A stretch of DNA of 64,000 bases from Leptospira chreensis (GTDB lineage: Bacteria > Spirochaetota > Leptospiria > Leptospirales > Leptospiraceae). The stretch is from the NCBI RefSeq assembly GCF_016919165.1, contig NZ_JAFFPS010000010.1, forward strand, positions 1 to 64,000. Reading direction: 5' to 3'. A program made the position numbers and the translations under genes. Position 1 is the stretch's first letter, and each line of letters begins with the position of its first letter. Below, piece by piece: positions 54,902 through 64,000 of the stretch. Below the pieces are notes generated by a model. It had not been told where the DNA came from. It saw only the letters and a program-made list of their open reading frames with translations, and ran no database searches.

Positions 54902-57085
54902 TTATGAAATTATCTCTAATGGTGTGTATGCCAATAAGAATTTTTTATCCAAATGAGAACCAAATCGCACTTCGACCTTACGGTTATCCCCTGATCCTGA
55001 AATGGTTAAAATCCGACCTTCCCCGTAAACTTTATGGCGTACCTTCGTTCCGACTTGGAAATCTCCGTCGCCCACCTTTGCTTGCACCGATTCAAACTTT
55101 TCTTCCGATTTTTGGAACCTTTCGGCCCTTGGGGTAAATTCCGGACGACGCACCCCATACCGATTTTCTGTAAATTCTCCTTCTACAAATTCACTCGGAA
55201 GTTCTTCCAAAAATTGGGAAGGAAGCCTTGCATCCACATCTCCAAACTTACGTGTAAATCGCGAAAAACTTATCTCTAAATTCTTACGAGCCCGAGTGAT
55301 GGCAACATAAGCAAGCCTACGTTCTTCTTCCAACCCGTCCGCGGAATCAATGGATAGAAAATGAGGGAAGGTTCCCTCTTCCATTCCGGCCATAAATACA
55401 TGATGGAATTCCAATCCTTTAGCATTGTGAACCGTCATAAGGATCACATAGTCCGGTAAATCTTTGGTATTGTCTTCACTTGTGATGAGAGAAATATTGC
55501 CAAGGTATTCTTCGAGTGTGGCTTCGGGGTTGTTTTCCTCAAATTCTTTGAGGGCATTTACAAATTCATTTAAGTTGGAGAGCCGAGAAAAAGAATCCTC
55601 TGTCCCTTCGTTTTCCAAAAATTCCCGGTATCCGGAATGTTCTAAAACCTCATATGCAATTTCTGAGGGAGTTTTTTTTCCAAGGTCTTCCATCGCTGAA
55701 TCAAACATACGATATAATGATGTTAGCTTCTGCACGGTTCCTTTTTTGATTTCCGGAACCGCTCTTCCTAAACATTCAAATAGAGAAAGACCTTCGTTTA
55801 CAGAATAAGACAACAAACGACTGACAGTTGTGTCTCCAATCCCACGCGGTGGCGAATTGATGATTCGAAGGAGTGAAGTGGAATCCACTGGATTCACAAC
55901 AACAGAAAGATAGGCAATTAAATCCTTTACCTCTTTTCTATCAAAGAAACGAAATCCACCAAAAATCTTATAGGGGATGGCTCTTTTTCGTAAGGCTTCT
56001 TCAAAGTATCGGGACTGCGAATTGGTTCTGTAAAATACTGCAAAATTCGAATACTTCTGTCCCCTTCTCACTCCGGCCTGGATTTTTTGAACAATCCCTT
56101 CGGATTCTTCCATTTCATTTTGGTAAGAAGTGACTTTGATTTTATCGCCCATCGGATTTTCCGTCCGAAGGGTTTTATTAGTCCTTTGTTTGTTATTGGA
56201 AATAAGTGCGGCAGCGGTTTCAATGATGGTTTTGGTAGAACGATAGTTTTCTTCTAACTTAACAACCACAGCTTCTGGATAATCTTTTTTGAAGTTTAGA
56301 ATATTCGAAATATCAGCACCGCGCCAAGAATAAATGGACTGGTCGTCATCACCCACAACACAAAGGTTTTTGTGAAAGGAAGACAGAGATTGTACCAAAT
56401 GGTATTGGATTTTATTTGTATCTTGGTATTCATCTACCATGATGTATTTCCAAAGTCTTTGGTATTTTTCCAGAATCACAGGAAAATCACGAAACAAAAT
56501 AACGGTTTTTAAAATCAAATCTCCAAAATCCAAAGCATTCCGTAAGTCTTTTCTTTTTTCATATTCTAAAAAAACGGAGGCAATGGTTTTTGTATAAGAG
56601 TCGTCTGCTTTTTTTTTGGCATATTCCTCTGCTGTCATAAAGGAATCTTTCGTAGAAGAAAAAATATTGGCAAGACTCGATGGACGAAACTCTTTCGTAT
56701 CCATATCTTTGGATTTTAGAATTTCTTTGATGAGTGACTCTTGCATATCACTGTCATAAACAGTAAAATTATTCCCAAGCCCCAGAGCTTTCCCTTCTCG
56801 ACGTAACAAATACAAACAAAGGGAGTGGAAGGTGCGAACGAAAGGTTCACTATTCCCCTCTGGTAATAAACTCCGGCAGCGGATTCGCATTTCTTCCGCA
56901 GCTTTGTTTGTAAAGGTAACAGCTAAAATTTGGTTCGGATAAACTTTATGATTTAAAATGAGATTGGCAATGCGGTAAGTAATCACTCGCGTTTTACCAG
57001 AACCCGCACCGGCCAAAATGAGGAGTGGCCCGTCTACCGCTTCAACAGCTTTTTTCTGTTCGGAATTGAGTCCAACTAACTCCAC
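54902..57085 (-). CDS. pcrA: UvrD/PcrA-type DNA helicase
   Basis: A 727-residue superfamily 1A helicase for DNA repair. Walker A LAGAGSGKTRVI, TNKAAEEMR, DEYQDTN, GDDDQSIYSWRGA, NYRSTKTI, the TVHNAKGLEFHHVF motif and the AYVAITRARKNL motif are intact. The C-terminal 80 residues hold a Tudor-like segment (VGTKVRHKVYGEGRI) that in PcrA binds RNA polymerase. It starts with GTG 57085, overlapping the bamA stop region by adjacency. Confidence 0.95.
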   Translation of the reverse strand: MELVGLNSEQKKAVEAVDGPLLILAGAGSGKTRVITYRIANLILNHKVYPNQILAVTFTNKAAEEMRIRCRSLLPEGNSEPFVRTFHSLCLYLLRREGKALGLGNNFTVYDSDMQESLIKEILKSKDMDTKEFRPSSLANIFSSTKDSFMTAEEYAKKKADDSYTKTIASVFLEYEKRKDLRNALDFGDLILKTVILFRDFPVILEKYQRLWKYIMVDEYQDTNKIQYHLVQSLSSFHKNLCVVGDDDQSIYSWRGADISNILNFKKDYPEAVVVKLEENYRSTKTIIETAAALISNNKQRTNKTLRTENPMGDKIKVTSYQNEMEESEGIVQKIQAGVRRGQKYSNFAVFYRTNSQSRYFEEALRKRAIPYKIFGGFRFFDRKEVKDLIAYLSVVVNPVDSTSLLRIINSPPRGIGDTTVSRLLSYSVNEGLSLFECLGRAVPEIKKGTVQKLTSLYRMFDSAMEDLGKKTPSEIAYEVLEHSGYREFLENEGTEDSFSRLSNLNEFVNALKEFEENNPEATLEEYLGNISLITSEDNTKDLPDYVILMTVHNAKGLEFHHVFMAGMEEGTFPHFLSIDSADGLEEERRLAYVAITRARKNLEISFSRFTRKFGDVDARLPSQFLEELPSEFVEGEFTENRYGVRRPEFTPRAERFQKSEEKFESVQAKVGDGDFQVGTKVRHKVYGEGRILTISGSGDNRKVEVRFGSHLDKKFLLAYTPLEIIS

Positions 57086-59962
57086 TTAGAATCGCATATC
57101 CCCAATACCAAAAACAAACTGAAAACTATTATTGTCTGGATATAACCCAAAAGGTCTCTCTTCTACACCCGTATAACGAATCCTTTGCGCAAAATACAAA
57201 CGAAGCGGTAATACGGGAATTTGGATCCTTAGACCAAAACCCCAAGAAAATCGAAAGTTTGACATCGATAAGTTTTTACTAGAAAGGACTAGGTTCCCAG
57301 GATCATTCACAACAAGGGGTGATTCGGGGAGTTTTTGGCCATAGGAATTATAATTTTCAAAAAGATAAGTTTCCACAGGTTCCGAATATCTTTGGGCACG
57401 AACGAGGGAATCATAGTTCCTGAAGAATTCTTTTCTTTCTCCGACAGCCCGGTTGATCTGTTCATACATCGCACCGGCATCGAAGAAAATTACAAACCAG
57501 AGTAATGAAGGTTCAATCGGGAATCTTAACTCGGAAGTAAACAAGACCCTACTAGAACCACCATCTTTCCATTCATCAGGATAGTATTTATCATCAAAAA
57601 ACCATCCACGAAGTGATTCATATCCCCCGAGGAACAAACGGTCCTGCACTTGGATATAAGGAATTCGTTCTTTGTCCTGATTTTTATACTTAGGTGTTCT
57701 TTCAAAAGTAAACACAGATGAAGTTCTGAATTGTTGTACGACTCGCCATCGCCTAAGTGCGTTTTTGCGAATGAGTCCAAAAAAAGTATAATCGAACCAA
57801 GTATGGTAGTATTCTAAAATGGGACTGAATTGGTCAAAATGCGACTCTCCACCAAGGAACTGCCCCACATTGTCCACAGAGAAAATTAAATTAAAACCTT
57901 GGGTTGAATTGAATACGTTATCTCTACTATCATAAGCAATACCATTCGTAAGTTGCGAACGAAATTGCCATCCGCGATCCACTTCCGCAAGTACTTGGTC
58001 TGACACAAGTGACGTCGGTCTTGTCGATGCGAAAAAAGACGGTGAATAACGATGGAAGTGAGTCCAGTTGATGAGAAATCTATGGCCAAGTCCCGCACTC
58101 ACACCCACCCCGGAACGTTCATAGGAAGCAACTTCCTTAATCCCTTGGTTGTTGTTTTCTGTGATGGAGGTGGCTCCCACAAACAAAGTTCGGGAAGAAT
58201 AAAATGCGGAAAGAGTCAGTGACCAAGGTTTGTCCATAAACCAAGGTTCTGTCCAAGATATTTGCAAATAACGTCGGATTGGTCCAAACTCCACACGACC
58301 TGTGATTTGTTGCCCAGATCCATTTAAGTTATTTTCACCTAACTGAGTAAAGATGGAAAATCCGGTAATGGTTCCATAACCACCCCCCATGGAAACAGTA
58401 CCTGTTGGTTGCTCCACAAGTTCTATGATGAGGTTCATTTTGGTTTCGTCAGAACCCGGCCTCATATTAAAGTTTACTTCTTTAAAGTATCCTAAGTTAA
58501 AAATACGTTCCCGAGATCGGTTTACAAGAGTGGAATTAAAAAGGTCACCCGGTTTGAAAAGGAGTTCCCTTCGAATCACCCGGTCTTGAGTTTTTTTATT
58601 TCCTTTGATTATGATATTTTCAATAAAAGCTAAGTTATTTTCACGAATGGTAAAATCTACGTGAATGAACTTTTTACCCCTTAATTTGGGTTGGTCTTCA
58701 TAAACCTTTCTTAATTTAGCAACATTTAGGCGATTGTATTCTTCATTACAATCGGAGGTTGCATCCGCACTACCTCGTTTATCACAATTTTCATAACGTG
58801 CCAAGGCAGCATCACTCAGTTCGATTACCTTTCTACGAGGAATGACCTGAGCAAACAAATATCCTTTCGCAGAATAAGCTTCGTTGATGGAGGCCCGGTC
58901 TTTTTGGAATTTGCTTTCATCAAAAACCTCACCCACATCGGCCGGGGCAAATTCAAATTGATCTTCTAAAAACTTAACAGGATAAACAGGAGACCATTCT
59001 TCTTTCGGAGTTCCAATTGGGTTATTTTCTTTGTTTAAAAATTGAGGCATCCCACTGGGAGCGATCGTCATATCATGACTTGTCGAATAACCGTTATAAA
59101 AATACTGTTCGCCTTCTATAATTTTAAAGTTAACAATAACGACTCGTTTGTCTTTCTTTTGAGGATTTTCCCAACGAATTTCCCAGTTAGTTCCTTCGTT
59201 ACTGAGCTCCGCATCGACATAACCTCGGGATTTCAAGTAGGCGGCAATTTTTTGTTTGTCCGACTCAAAAGCAGATTCTTTAAATACACCCGATTCAATG
59301 ATCCCACTTTCTTTTAAGTCCATGATCCCTTGGAGATCATAGGTATCGATTTCGCTATTTCCAAAGATATTGATTTTACTAACGGGAATTTCTTCCCCTT
59401 CATCAATGATGAATTTTACTTTTACCGTGTTTGTATCAGGATTGACGGGTTCTGTTTCAAACCGAACGTAAGCGAGAAAAAAACCTTCATCCCTATATTT
59501 CTTTAAAATCACTTCCTTCGATAGAGTGACTTTTTTCGGAGTGATGACTTCGTTTTCTTTTAAGGGAATTTTATCGCGTAAGTCAGAAGGGAAAACTTCG
59601 TCGGCGCCAATAAAATCGATGTCCTTCACTCGTGGTCTTTCTTTGACAACTACAAGGATTTTAACACCATCCCCATCCGCTTCTCCTTGGATATCGATAT
59701 GATAAAAGAATCCAGAAACAAATAGAGCACGCATATCTGCATTGAGTAAACCTTGAGACAACTGCATCCCGGGACGCATGTCCATTAAATCTAAAATATC
59801 ATCAGAGGAAGTATTGATATTCCCCTTAAACTCAACTTTAGTAATGACTTTATCTAAGAATACAGTTCGATTCGACCAAAGGGATACCCACTCTGCCGAA
59901 ACCAGTAAAAGGAGAGATAAAACAAAAAGACTTAAAAACTTTATTTTTTTTCGAATATTCAA
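57086..59962 (-). CDS. bamA: Outer-membrane protein assembly factor BamA
   Basis: A 958-residue BamA, larger than the 810 residues of E. coli. N-terminal signal segment, then POTRA domains (VEFKGNINTSSDDILDLM, IDFIGADEVFPSDL, INIFGNSEID, IIIKGNKKTQDRVIRREL) and a 16-strand barrel with the conserved SWTEPWF, the RGW loop motif (GYESLRGWFFDD), and a final aromatic strand ending in MRF. An extra segment with Cys (ENCDKRGSADATSDCNEE) sits between POTRA units. Inserts outer-membrane proteins. TTG start. Confidence 0.95.
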   Translation of the reverse strand: MNIRKKIKFLSLFVLSLLLLVSAEWVSLWSNRTVFLDKVITKVEFKGNINTSSDDILDLMDMRPGMQLSQGLLNADMRALFVSGFFYHIDIQGEADGDGVKILVVVKERPRVKDIDFIGADEVFPSDLRDKIPLKENEVITPKKVTLSKEVILKKYRDEGFFLAYVRFETEPVNPDTNTVKVKFIIDEGEEIPVSKINIFGNSEIDTYDLQGIMDLKESGIIESGVFKESAFESDKQKIAAYLKSRGYVDAELSNEGTNWEIRWENPQKKDKRVVIVNFKIIEGEQYFYNGYSTSHDMTIAPSGMPQFLNKENNPIGTPKEEWSPVYPVKFLEDQFEFAPADVGEVFDESKFQKDRASINEAYSAKGYLFAQVIPRRKVIELSDAALARYENCDKRGSADATSDCNEEYNRLNVAKLRKVYEDQPKLRGKKFIHVDFTIRENNLAFIENIIIKGNKKTQDRVIRRELLFKPGDLFNSTLVNRSRERIFNLGYFKEVNFNMRPGSDETKMNLIIELVEQPTGTVSMGGGYGTITGFSIFTQLGENNLNGSGQQITGRVEFGPIRRYLQISWTEPWFMDKPWSLTLSAFYSSRTLFVGATSITENNNQGIKEVASYERSGVGVSAGLGHRFLINWTHFHRYSPSFFASTRPTSLVSDQVLAEVDRGWQFRSQLTNGIAYDSRDNVFNSTQGFNLIFSVDNVGQFLGGESHFDQFSPILEYYHTWFDYTFFGLIRKNALRRWRVVQQFRTSSVFTFERTPKYKNQDKERIPYIQVQDRLFLGGYESLRGWFFDDKYYPDEWKDGGSSRVLFTSELRFPIEPSLLWFVIFFDAGAMYEQINRAVGERKEFFRNYDSLVRAQRYSEPVETYLFENYNSYGQKLPESPLVVNDPGNLVLSSKNLSMSNFRFSWGFGLRIQIPVLPLRLYFAQRIRYTGVEERPFGLYPDNNSFQFVFGIGDMRF

Positions 59963-59966
59963 AAAA

Positions 59967-60398
59967 TCACTTAGATGTGCCTTTTACCATTGCTAGGTTA
60001 AAGCGACTAACACCCGCAGCATTGACTGCATCGATTACCTTAACCACAACTTGGTAGGACGCACCACCATCTCCACGAATAATGACTTTGTTCTTTTTAG
60101 GATCTCTTTCTTTTTCGGGACCAAGGAACCCATTGATTTTTTCAGTGAGTCCCTCCAGAGCAACCGGTTCCGAATTTTGATCCAAATATATTTTCCCTTG
60201 TTTGTCCACAGTGATCACAAGCTCATCTTTTTGTTTTTCTTTTGCAACACTGGATGAACGTGGCAACTCCACTTTCAATGCTGTGTTTTTTTCCAAAGTT
60301 GCATTCATCAAAAAGTAAATCACTATAAAGGAGATAACATCGATGAGAGGTGCAAGCTCGATGTTATTAAATGATTTTTGCGGTTTGCGAAATTTCAT
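59967..60398 (-). CDS. exbD: ExbD/TolR-family biopolymer transport protein
   Basis: A 143-residue bitopic protein with one membrane helix; the proton-path Asp is in [16 protein letters not shown] (residue 19). The periplasmic domain ([34 protein letters not shown]) is of the usual ExbD fold. Together with ExbB it converts proton flow to force for TonB-type transport or envelope maintenance. No tonB gene is next to it. Confidence 0.94.
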   Translation of the reverse strand: MKFRKPQKSFNNIELAPLIDVISFIVIYFLMNATLEKNTALKVELPRSSSVAKEKQKDELVITVDKQGKIYLDQNSEPVALEGLTEKINGFLGPEKERDPKKNKVIIRGDGGASYQVVVKVIDAVNAAGVSRFNLAMVKGTSK

Positions 60399-60404
60399 TT
60401 AGAT

Positions 60405-61022
60405 TTATCGTTTATTTAGGTGAGGTAACACCAAATCAGTTACGTTTTCCATTTCTATAATTCTTTCTTCTTTCATTCGAGAAAAAATATTATAAAAAAC
60501 GTAAGCGGGAATGGCTATGGCAAGACCCATGGCAGTGGTAATCAATGCTTCTGAAATTCCGACTTCAGCACCTTGAGTTCCTGCGCCTTCTGCAAAGGAA
60601 CGCACAATTCCGATTACGGTTCCAAGAACTCCGAGTAAAGGACCAATTGTTGCAATGGTACCAAGACCAGTTAGATAACGTTCCATTAGATAGATTTGGC
60701 GAAAGCCCTCTTGGCGGATGTCTTCCTCCCAAAACTGAACTCCACGACGTTTGAGATCAAATGCCATTCGAAGGAGAACTGCTGCAGGAGACTGAACGTC
60801 TTGGCCGAGCACATCTTTTGCTTCATCCCATTTTTGTTCACGAGCGAGTTCGCGAACTCTTCGGAAATGGTCTTGAGGGATGGCTTTTAATCTCCAGTAA
60901 TAAACAAGTCGTTCCACGATGATGGTAAAACCAACGATGGATACAAAGATGATTAAAATGGGAATGGTTTGCGGAGGAACCGAGGAAATGATTGAATCTG
61001 ATTTAGCGAAAGGAAAAGACAT
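60405..61022 (-). CDS. exbB: ExbB/TolQ/MotA-family proton channel protein
   Basis: A 205-residue inner-membrane protein with three membrane segments (about 15-36, 120-140, 160-185). GLGTIATIGPLLGVLGTVIGIVRSF and the GISEALITTAMGLAIAIPAY block are the family core. It pairs with ExbD, which begins six bases after its stop. Whether it serves TonB-dependent uptake or Tol-type functions is open. Confidence 0.94.
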   Translation of the reverse strand: MSFPFAKSDSIISSVPPQTIPILIIFVSIVGFTIIVERLVYYWRLKAIPQDHFRRVRELAREQKWDEAKDVLGQDVQSPAAVLLRMAFDLKRRGVQFWEEDIRQEGFRQIYLMERYLTGLGTIATIGPLLGVLGTVIGIVRSFAEGAGTQGAEVGISEALITTAMGLAIAIPAYVFYNIFSRMKEERIIEMENVTDLVLPHLNKR

Positions 61023-61097
61023 GAATGGGACCCCATTGAAGGATTACGAATAGAGTTTTCAGTCTTCCCTTTTTCGCCAAATACTATTTTTACGACA

Positions 61098-62807
61098 CTA
61101 ACCTGCTTTTTTCATCAGTAAATCTGTGGCTGCTTTTAAGACCGCAGAAGTCAACTGTTTACCACCGATCATCCGAGCGAGCTCCCGTTTTCTTTCCTCA
61201 AAGTCAAGAAGCGAAGCATGAGAAACCGTTCTGCCAGCTTCTTGGCGTTTTTCGATCTTAATTTGGTGATCCCCAGAGGCTGCCACCTGTTGGGTATGTG
61301 TGATGAGGAGAATTTGTGAGTTTCTTGCTAGTTTTTTAAGCTTTGTTGCCATTGCTTCCGCTGCTTCCCCACCAAGACCTGTATCCACCTCGTCCAAAAC
61401 CAACATTTGCGGCGAAGGCGCTTGTTTCCCGAGAACACTCCTAAGGGCAAGCATCACTCGTGACAACTCACCACCTGATGCTACCTTGCGAAGCGGACGC
61501 GGTTTTTCTCCCGGATTGGCACTAAAATAGAATTCAATCTGGTCTAGGCCCGATTCCGAAAGGAAATAGGATTTGGATCCTTCTTCTACTTCCCCTTCCG
61601 GATTCTCTTCCCAACGAAGAACCACTTGGAGTTTTCCCCCCTCAAGTCCCAAATCTGCCATTTCTTTTTGGACATCCTCTTCAAACTGAGAGATCACATT
61701 GCGGCGTAATTTGGAAAGTTGAAATCCTAGTTCCTTCATCTCCGTTAGGCATTGGTCTTTTTTGATTCGTAAAAAATCTTCATCCCCTGCTTGTTCGTTC
61801 CAACGTTCGAGTTCCGATTTTTTCTCTTCGAGTAAAAGATTGATTTCGGCCAAACTCACATTGTATTTTTTCTTGAGTTTTTTGATGTCCTGGAGTCTGG
61901 ACTGAACCATATCCAAACGTTCTGGGCTAAAAAATAATTCCTCTTCTTCTTCTCTGATGACTGATTTGAGAGATTTTAATCTGTCATAAACTTCTTCCCA
62001 TTCTTCCAACATTTCCTTTTTTTCAGGAATGAGAATGGATACTTTTTGAATGGCATGGATGAGAGTCGGAAACACTTTCAGAATGGAATTTTCCTTTTCT
62101 GTCAATTCCTCTAACACCAAACGGTAGTTCTCTGCCAGTTTTTCCCCATTGGCCAAAAGAGATTCTTCGGTAGAGAGAGTATCATCTTCTCCCTCTTTAG
62201 GGGAAATCGATTCGATTTCTTCAATTTCATACTCAAGGATTTCTTTTCGTTTGAGCATGGTACGTCTTGTTTCTTCAAAATCGATGAGTTTCTGTTTCCA
62301 ATGGCGATACTGTTGTAAGGCTAATTTGAATTTATATTTCAAGGATTCCAAATTGCCGTAACGATCTAAAAATTCCAATTGGTTGGATTTTTCAAGTAAG
62401 AAGAGTTGTTCATTTTGGCAATGGATCTCGGCCATTGTTTTTCCAAGCTCTCGTAAATGAGTGGTGGAGGCCAAACTTTCTCCAATTTTCACCCGAGCCT
62501 TTCCATCCTTCATCAGTTCCTTAGTGATGAGAATTTCATCCCCGGTATAACGAAAGCCCTGTTCCATCAAATAGTCTTTGGTTAGGTTTTGACCGGTAAG
62601 AGAAAGGACTGCCTGTAAAGAATACCTCTCTTTCCCTTGGCGGATATTGGCTGTAGAACAACGCCCTCCAAATAAGGAAGCCAATGCATCGAAAATTAAG
62701 GATTTTCCTGCACCAGACTCGCCGGTAAAGACAGTGAGACCATCCGAAAGGGAAAGTTCTAGGGATTCGAAGAGTGCAAAATCTTTAATTTTCAAATGTG
62801 TAATCAT
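61098..62807 (-). CDS. recN: DNA repair protein RecN
   Basis: A 569-residue SMC-like protein for double-strand break repair. Walker A GESGAGKSLIFDAL (about 31-44), a long coiled coil (150-370), the ABC signature ASGGELSRVMLAL and Walker B LVLDEVDTGLGGEAA are visible. ATG 62807 is preceded by AGGAGT. recN is often part of the SOS response; a 7-7-7 inverted repeat lies in the upstream region. Confidence 0.97.
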   Translation of the reverse strand: MITHLKIKDFALFESLELSLSDGLTVFTGESGAGKSLIFDALASLFGGRCSTANIRQGKERYSLQAVLSLTGQNLTKDYLMEQGFRYTGDEILITKELMKDGKARVKIGESLASTTHLRELGKTMAEIHCQNEQLFLLEKSNQLEFLDRYGNLESLKYKFKLALQQYRHWKQKLIDFEETRRTMLKRKEILEYEIEEIESISPKEGEDDTLSTEESLLANGEKLAENYRLVLEELTEKENSILKVFPTLIHAIQKVSILIPEKKEMLEEWEEVYDRLKSLKSVIREEEEELFFSPERLDMVQSRLQDIKKLKKKYNVSLAEINLLLEEKKSELERWNEQAGDEDFLRIKKDQCLTEMKELGFQLSKLRRNVISQFEEDVQKEMADLGLEGGKLQVVLRWEENPEGEVEEGSKSYFLSESGLDQIEFYFSANPGEKPRPLRKVASGGELSRVMLALRSVLGKQAPSPQMLVLDEVDTGLGGEAAEAMATKLKKLARNSQILLITHTQQVAASGDHQIKIEKRQEAGRTVSHASLLDFEERKRELARMIGGKQLTSAVLKAATDLLMKKAG

Positions 62808-62836
62808 ATAGACTCCTGTTTGCTACACATACAACT

Positions 62837-62857
62837 ACTACTTAACAAACAAGTAGT
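62837..62857. promoter_or_regulatory. Inverted repeat in the recN / patatin divergent promoter
   Basis: ACTACTT (62837-62843), 7-base centre, AAGTAGT (62851-62857), a perfect palindrome. On the recN strand TTGACT (62860-62855) overlaps its edge and could be a -35 box. Such placement suits a repressor site. It does not match the TTTGN5CAAA LexA box described for Leptospira; a single-mismatch form (TTTG-N5-CATA) is at 62819-62831. Confidence 0.5.
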
Positions 62858-62936
62858 CAATAAAATTTTTTAGAAATACACAAAAAACGCAATTTCTCTC
62901 CCTTCCGTTTTTGAAACTTTGGTGGAAGAGGCCCTA

Positions 62937-64000
62937 ATGAAAGATCTAGAAGGAAAAATCCACCTTGTCTCGAGCCTTCCCTTATTTCGAAGTCTCTCTC
63001 GTAAAGAAAAGGTTTGGGTGGCCGAATCGGTCCATATTGTCGAATCCGAACGGGATGAAGTATTATTCACTGCCGGGGACGCCGACCGGAGTTTATTTTT
63101 AATTCTCTCTGGTGGGATCAAATTGTTTCTCCCCAAAAAAGGAGAAGGAAAACGAGAAGAAGAAGTCCAATATCTCAAAAAAGGCGAATACTTCGGAATC
63201 CAATCCCTACTCACTGGCGAAAAACATAGCCATACAGCTGTTACTGTTACCGATTCAAGATTTCTTGTTCTCTCCCAATCTGGATTCCAAAAGTTAATCC
63301 AAAAAATTCCTTATCTCTCCATCACTTTCTCTAAAATGCTCACCAAGTCTCTCCGGGGCGAACTCCTGGGAGGAAGGGAATACTTTCGTAATTCGGTGGT
63401 TTGTCTTGTGCACTCCGACCCCGTTGCCAGTGATCATTTGGCAAAAGATTTAGTGGCATCCATAGAAGAAGAATCGGGAAAAAAATCGGTAGTCCTTCAC
63501 TTTGGTCAAAATGGACAAACAGAAAATCCTTATCTAAAATCTTATAAATTCAAAGATTCTGACCGCATCAAAGAAACCCTTGGGAAACACTATGCAAGCC
63601 ATTCCTTTATTTTTTTGGAAGTGTTTCCTGACACGGACGAAGAACTCAAACGTCTGTTAATTGATGAATCCGACCATATTGAAAATTATCTTTCTCCTGA
63701 TAAAAAAATCAATCTTTGTGATTCCATTACCAGTGAATCCAAGGAAAATGAAATTCTCTATCACGAAACCAATATTCGGGATTTGATCGACCATGGAAAA
63801 TGGGAGATCCATATCAGACGAAAGGCAAGAGAACTTTCTGGAGTACAAATTGGTGTGGCTCTCGGCGGAGGTGCTGCCCTCGGTCTTGCCCAAGTCGGAA
63901 TCATGAAGGTGATGGAAGAAGAAGGGATGGTTCCTGATATGATTGCGGGAACGAGTATCGGGGCAGTCATTGGAGCCTTCTGGGCCAGTGGACTTGGTTA
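62937..64000 (+). CDS. Cyclic-nucleotide-binding / patatin-like phospholipase, 3' partial
   Basis: An NTE-type protein cut by the window end; 354 codons are present. Residues 1-125 form a cyclic-nucleotide-binding domain (VLFTAGDADRSLFLILSGGI, YFGIQSLLTGE), residues 140-290 a linker related to the NTE middle region, and from about 305 the patatin domain begins with the oxyanion GGGAALG motif and the nucleophile GTSIG (about 337). The catalytic Asp must lie past the edge. It probably hydrolyses phospholipids or lysophospholipids under nucleotide control. ATG 62937 has GGAAGAGG in front. Confidence 0.92.
   Translation, partial: MKDLEGKIHLVSSLPLFRSLSRKEKVWVAESVHIVESERDEVLFTAGDADRSLFLILSGGIKLFLPKKGEGKREEEVQYLKKGEYFGIQSLLTGEKHSHTAVTVTDSRFLVLSQSGFQKLIQKIPYLSITFSKMLTKSLRGELLGGREYFRNSVVCLVHSDPVASDHLAKDLVASIEEESGKKSVVLHFGQNGQTENPYLKSYKFKDSDRIKETLGKHYASHSFIFLEVFPDTDEELKRLLIDESDHIENYLSPDKKINLCDSITSESKENEILYHETNIRDLIDHGKWEIHIRRKARELSGVQIGVALGGGAALGLAQVGIMKVMEEEGMVPDMIAGTSIGAVIGAFWASGLG

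Noticed and set aside
61024..61037. AATGGG/CCCATT small palindrome before exbB
   Set aside because: Only 6 bp with a 2-base centre; too short to support a regulatory claim.

Overview
This window looks like a chromosomal segment of a spirochaete of the genus Leptospira, probably a saprophytic or environmental species. The inference rests on the combination of a full LPS-type outer-membrane toolkit (KdsA, separate heptose kinase and adenylyltransferase, LptA/B/C, BamA), a complete type II secretion cluster, a B12-dependent ribonucleotide reductase, a FlhB-tail flagellar protein, moderate to low GC and frequent TTG/GTG starts. No database search was possible. There is no CRISPR array, insertion sequence or phage; most of the window is core genome.

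Layout. 1-5260 is the only accessory-looking part: a small lipoprotein overlapping a Cys-rich small protein, an ArsR/SRPBCC pair, a 42-residue basic peptide gene with a textbook promoter, a Baeyer-Villiger-type flavin monooxygenase, an L,D-transpeptidase and an imperfect inverted-repeat element. A tRNA-Asn gene and nrdJ follow (5281-9194). 9493-22909 (minus) is one long operon: a lipoprotein, a LysM/M23 endopeptidase, then gspC-D-E-F-G-H-I-J-K-L-M-N. comM (plus) is followed by a small ORF and a minus-strand run to about 30.1 kb: yraN, HD-GYP, flhX, a YlqG-like gene, rnhB, rplS, trmD, rimM, khpA, rpsP. Apart from the Bacillus GTPase gene rbgA this is the Bacillus ylq order. Then come rpe, a PASTA protein, fmt, priA and a uracil-DNA-glycosylase-like FeS protein.

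35558-46490 (minus) is an envelope/nitrogen-phosphotransfer cluster read as pyrG-kdsA-lptC-lptA-lptB-rpoN-hprK-ptsH-ntrY-ntrX. LPS core precursor synthesis (KdsA, and the adjacent HldE-type kinase and adenylyltransferase at 46554-48057) sits beside the LPS transport machinery and sigma-54. The window then holds a Lon N-domain protein, an acyl-CoA synthetase, a thioredoxin-like protein, a GT4 glycosyltransferase, an inositol-phosphatase-family enzyme, a UvrD/PcrA helicase, BamA, ExbD/ExbB, recN and, cut by the window end, a cyclic-nucleotide-binding/patatin protein.

No completely new multi-gene system is convincingly visible. The best leads are molecular oddities in otherwise ordinary genes: an NtrX-like regulator next to rpoN whose sigma-54 contact loop (GAFTGA) is replaced; a PriA that has lost one whole zinc site but kept the other; an rnhB with no canonical start codon; a divergent four-cysteine UDG-like protein; an HD-GYP protein whose HD doublet is AD; a probable leaderless, self-regulated arsR; and the strongly promoted 42-residue peptide gene.
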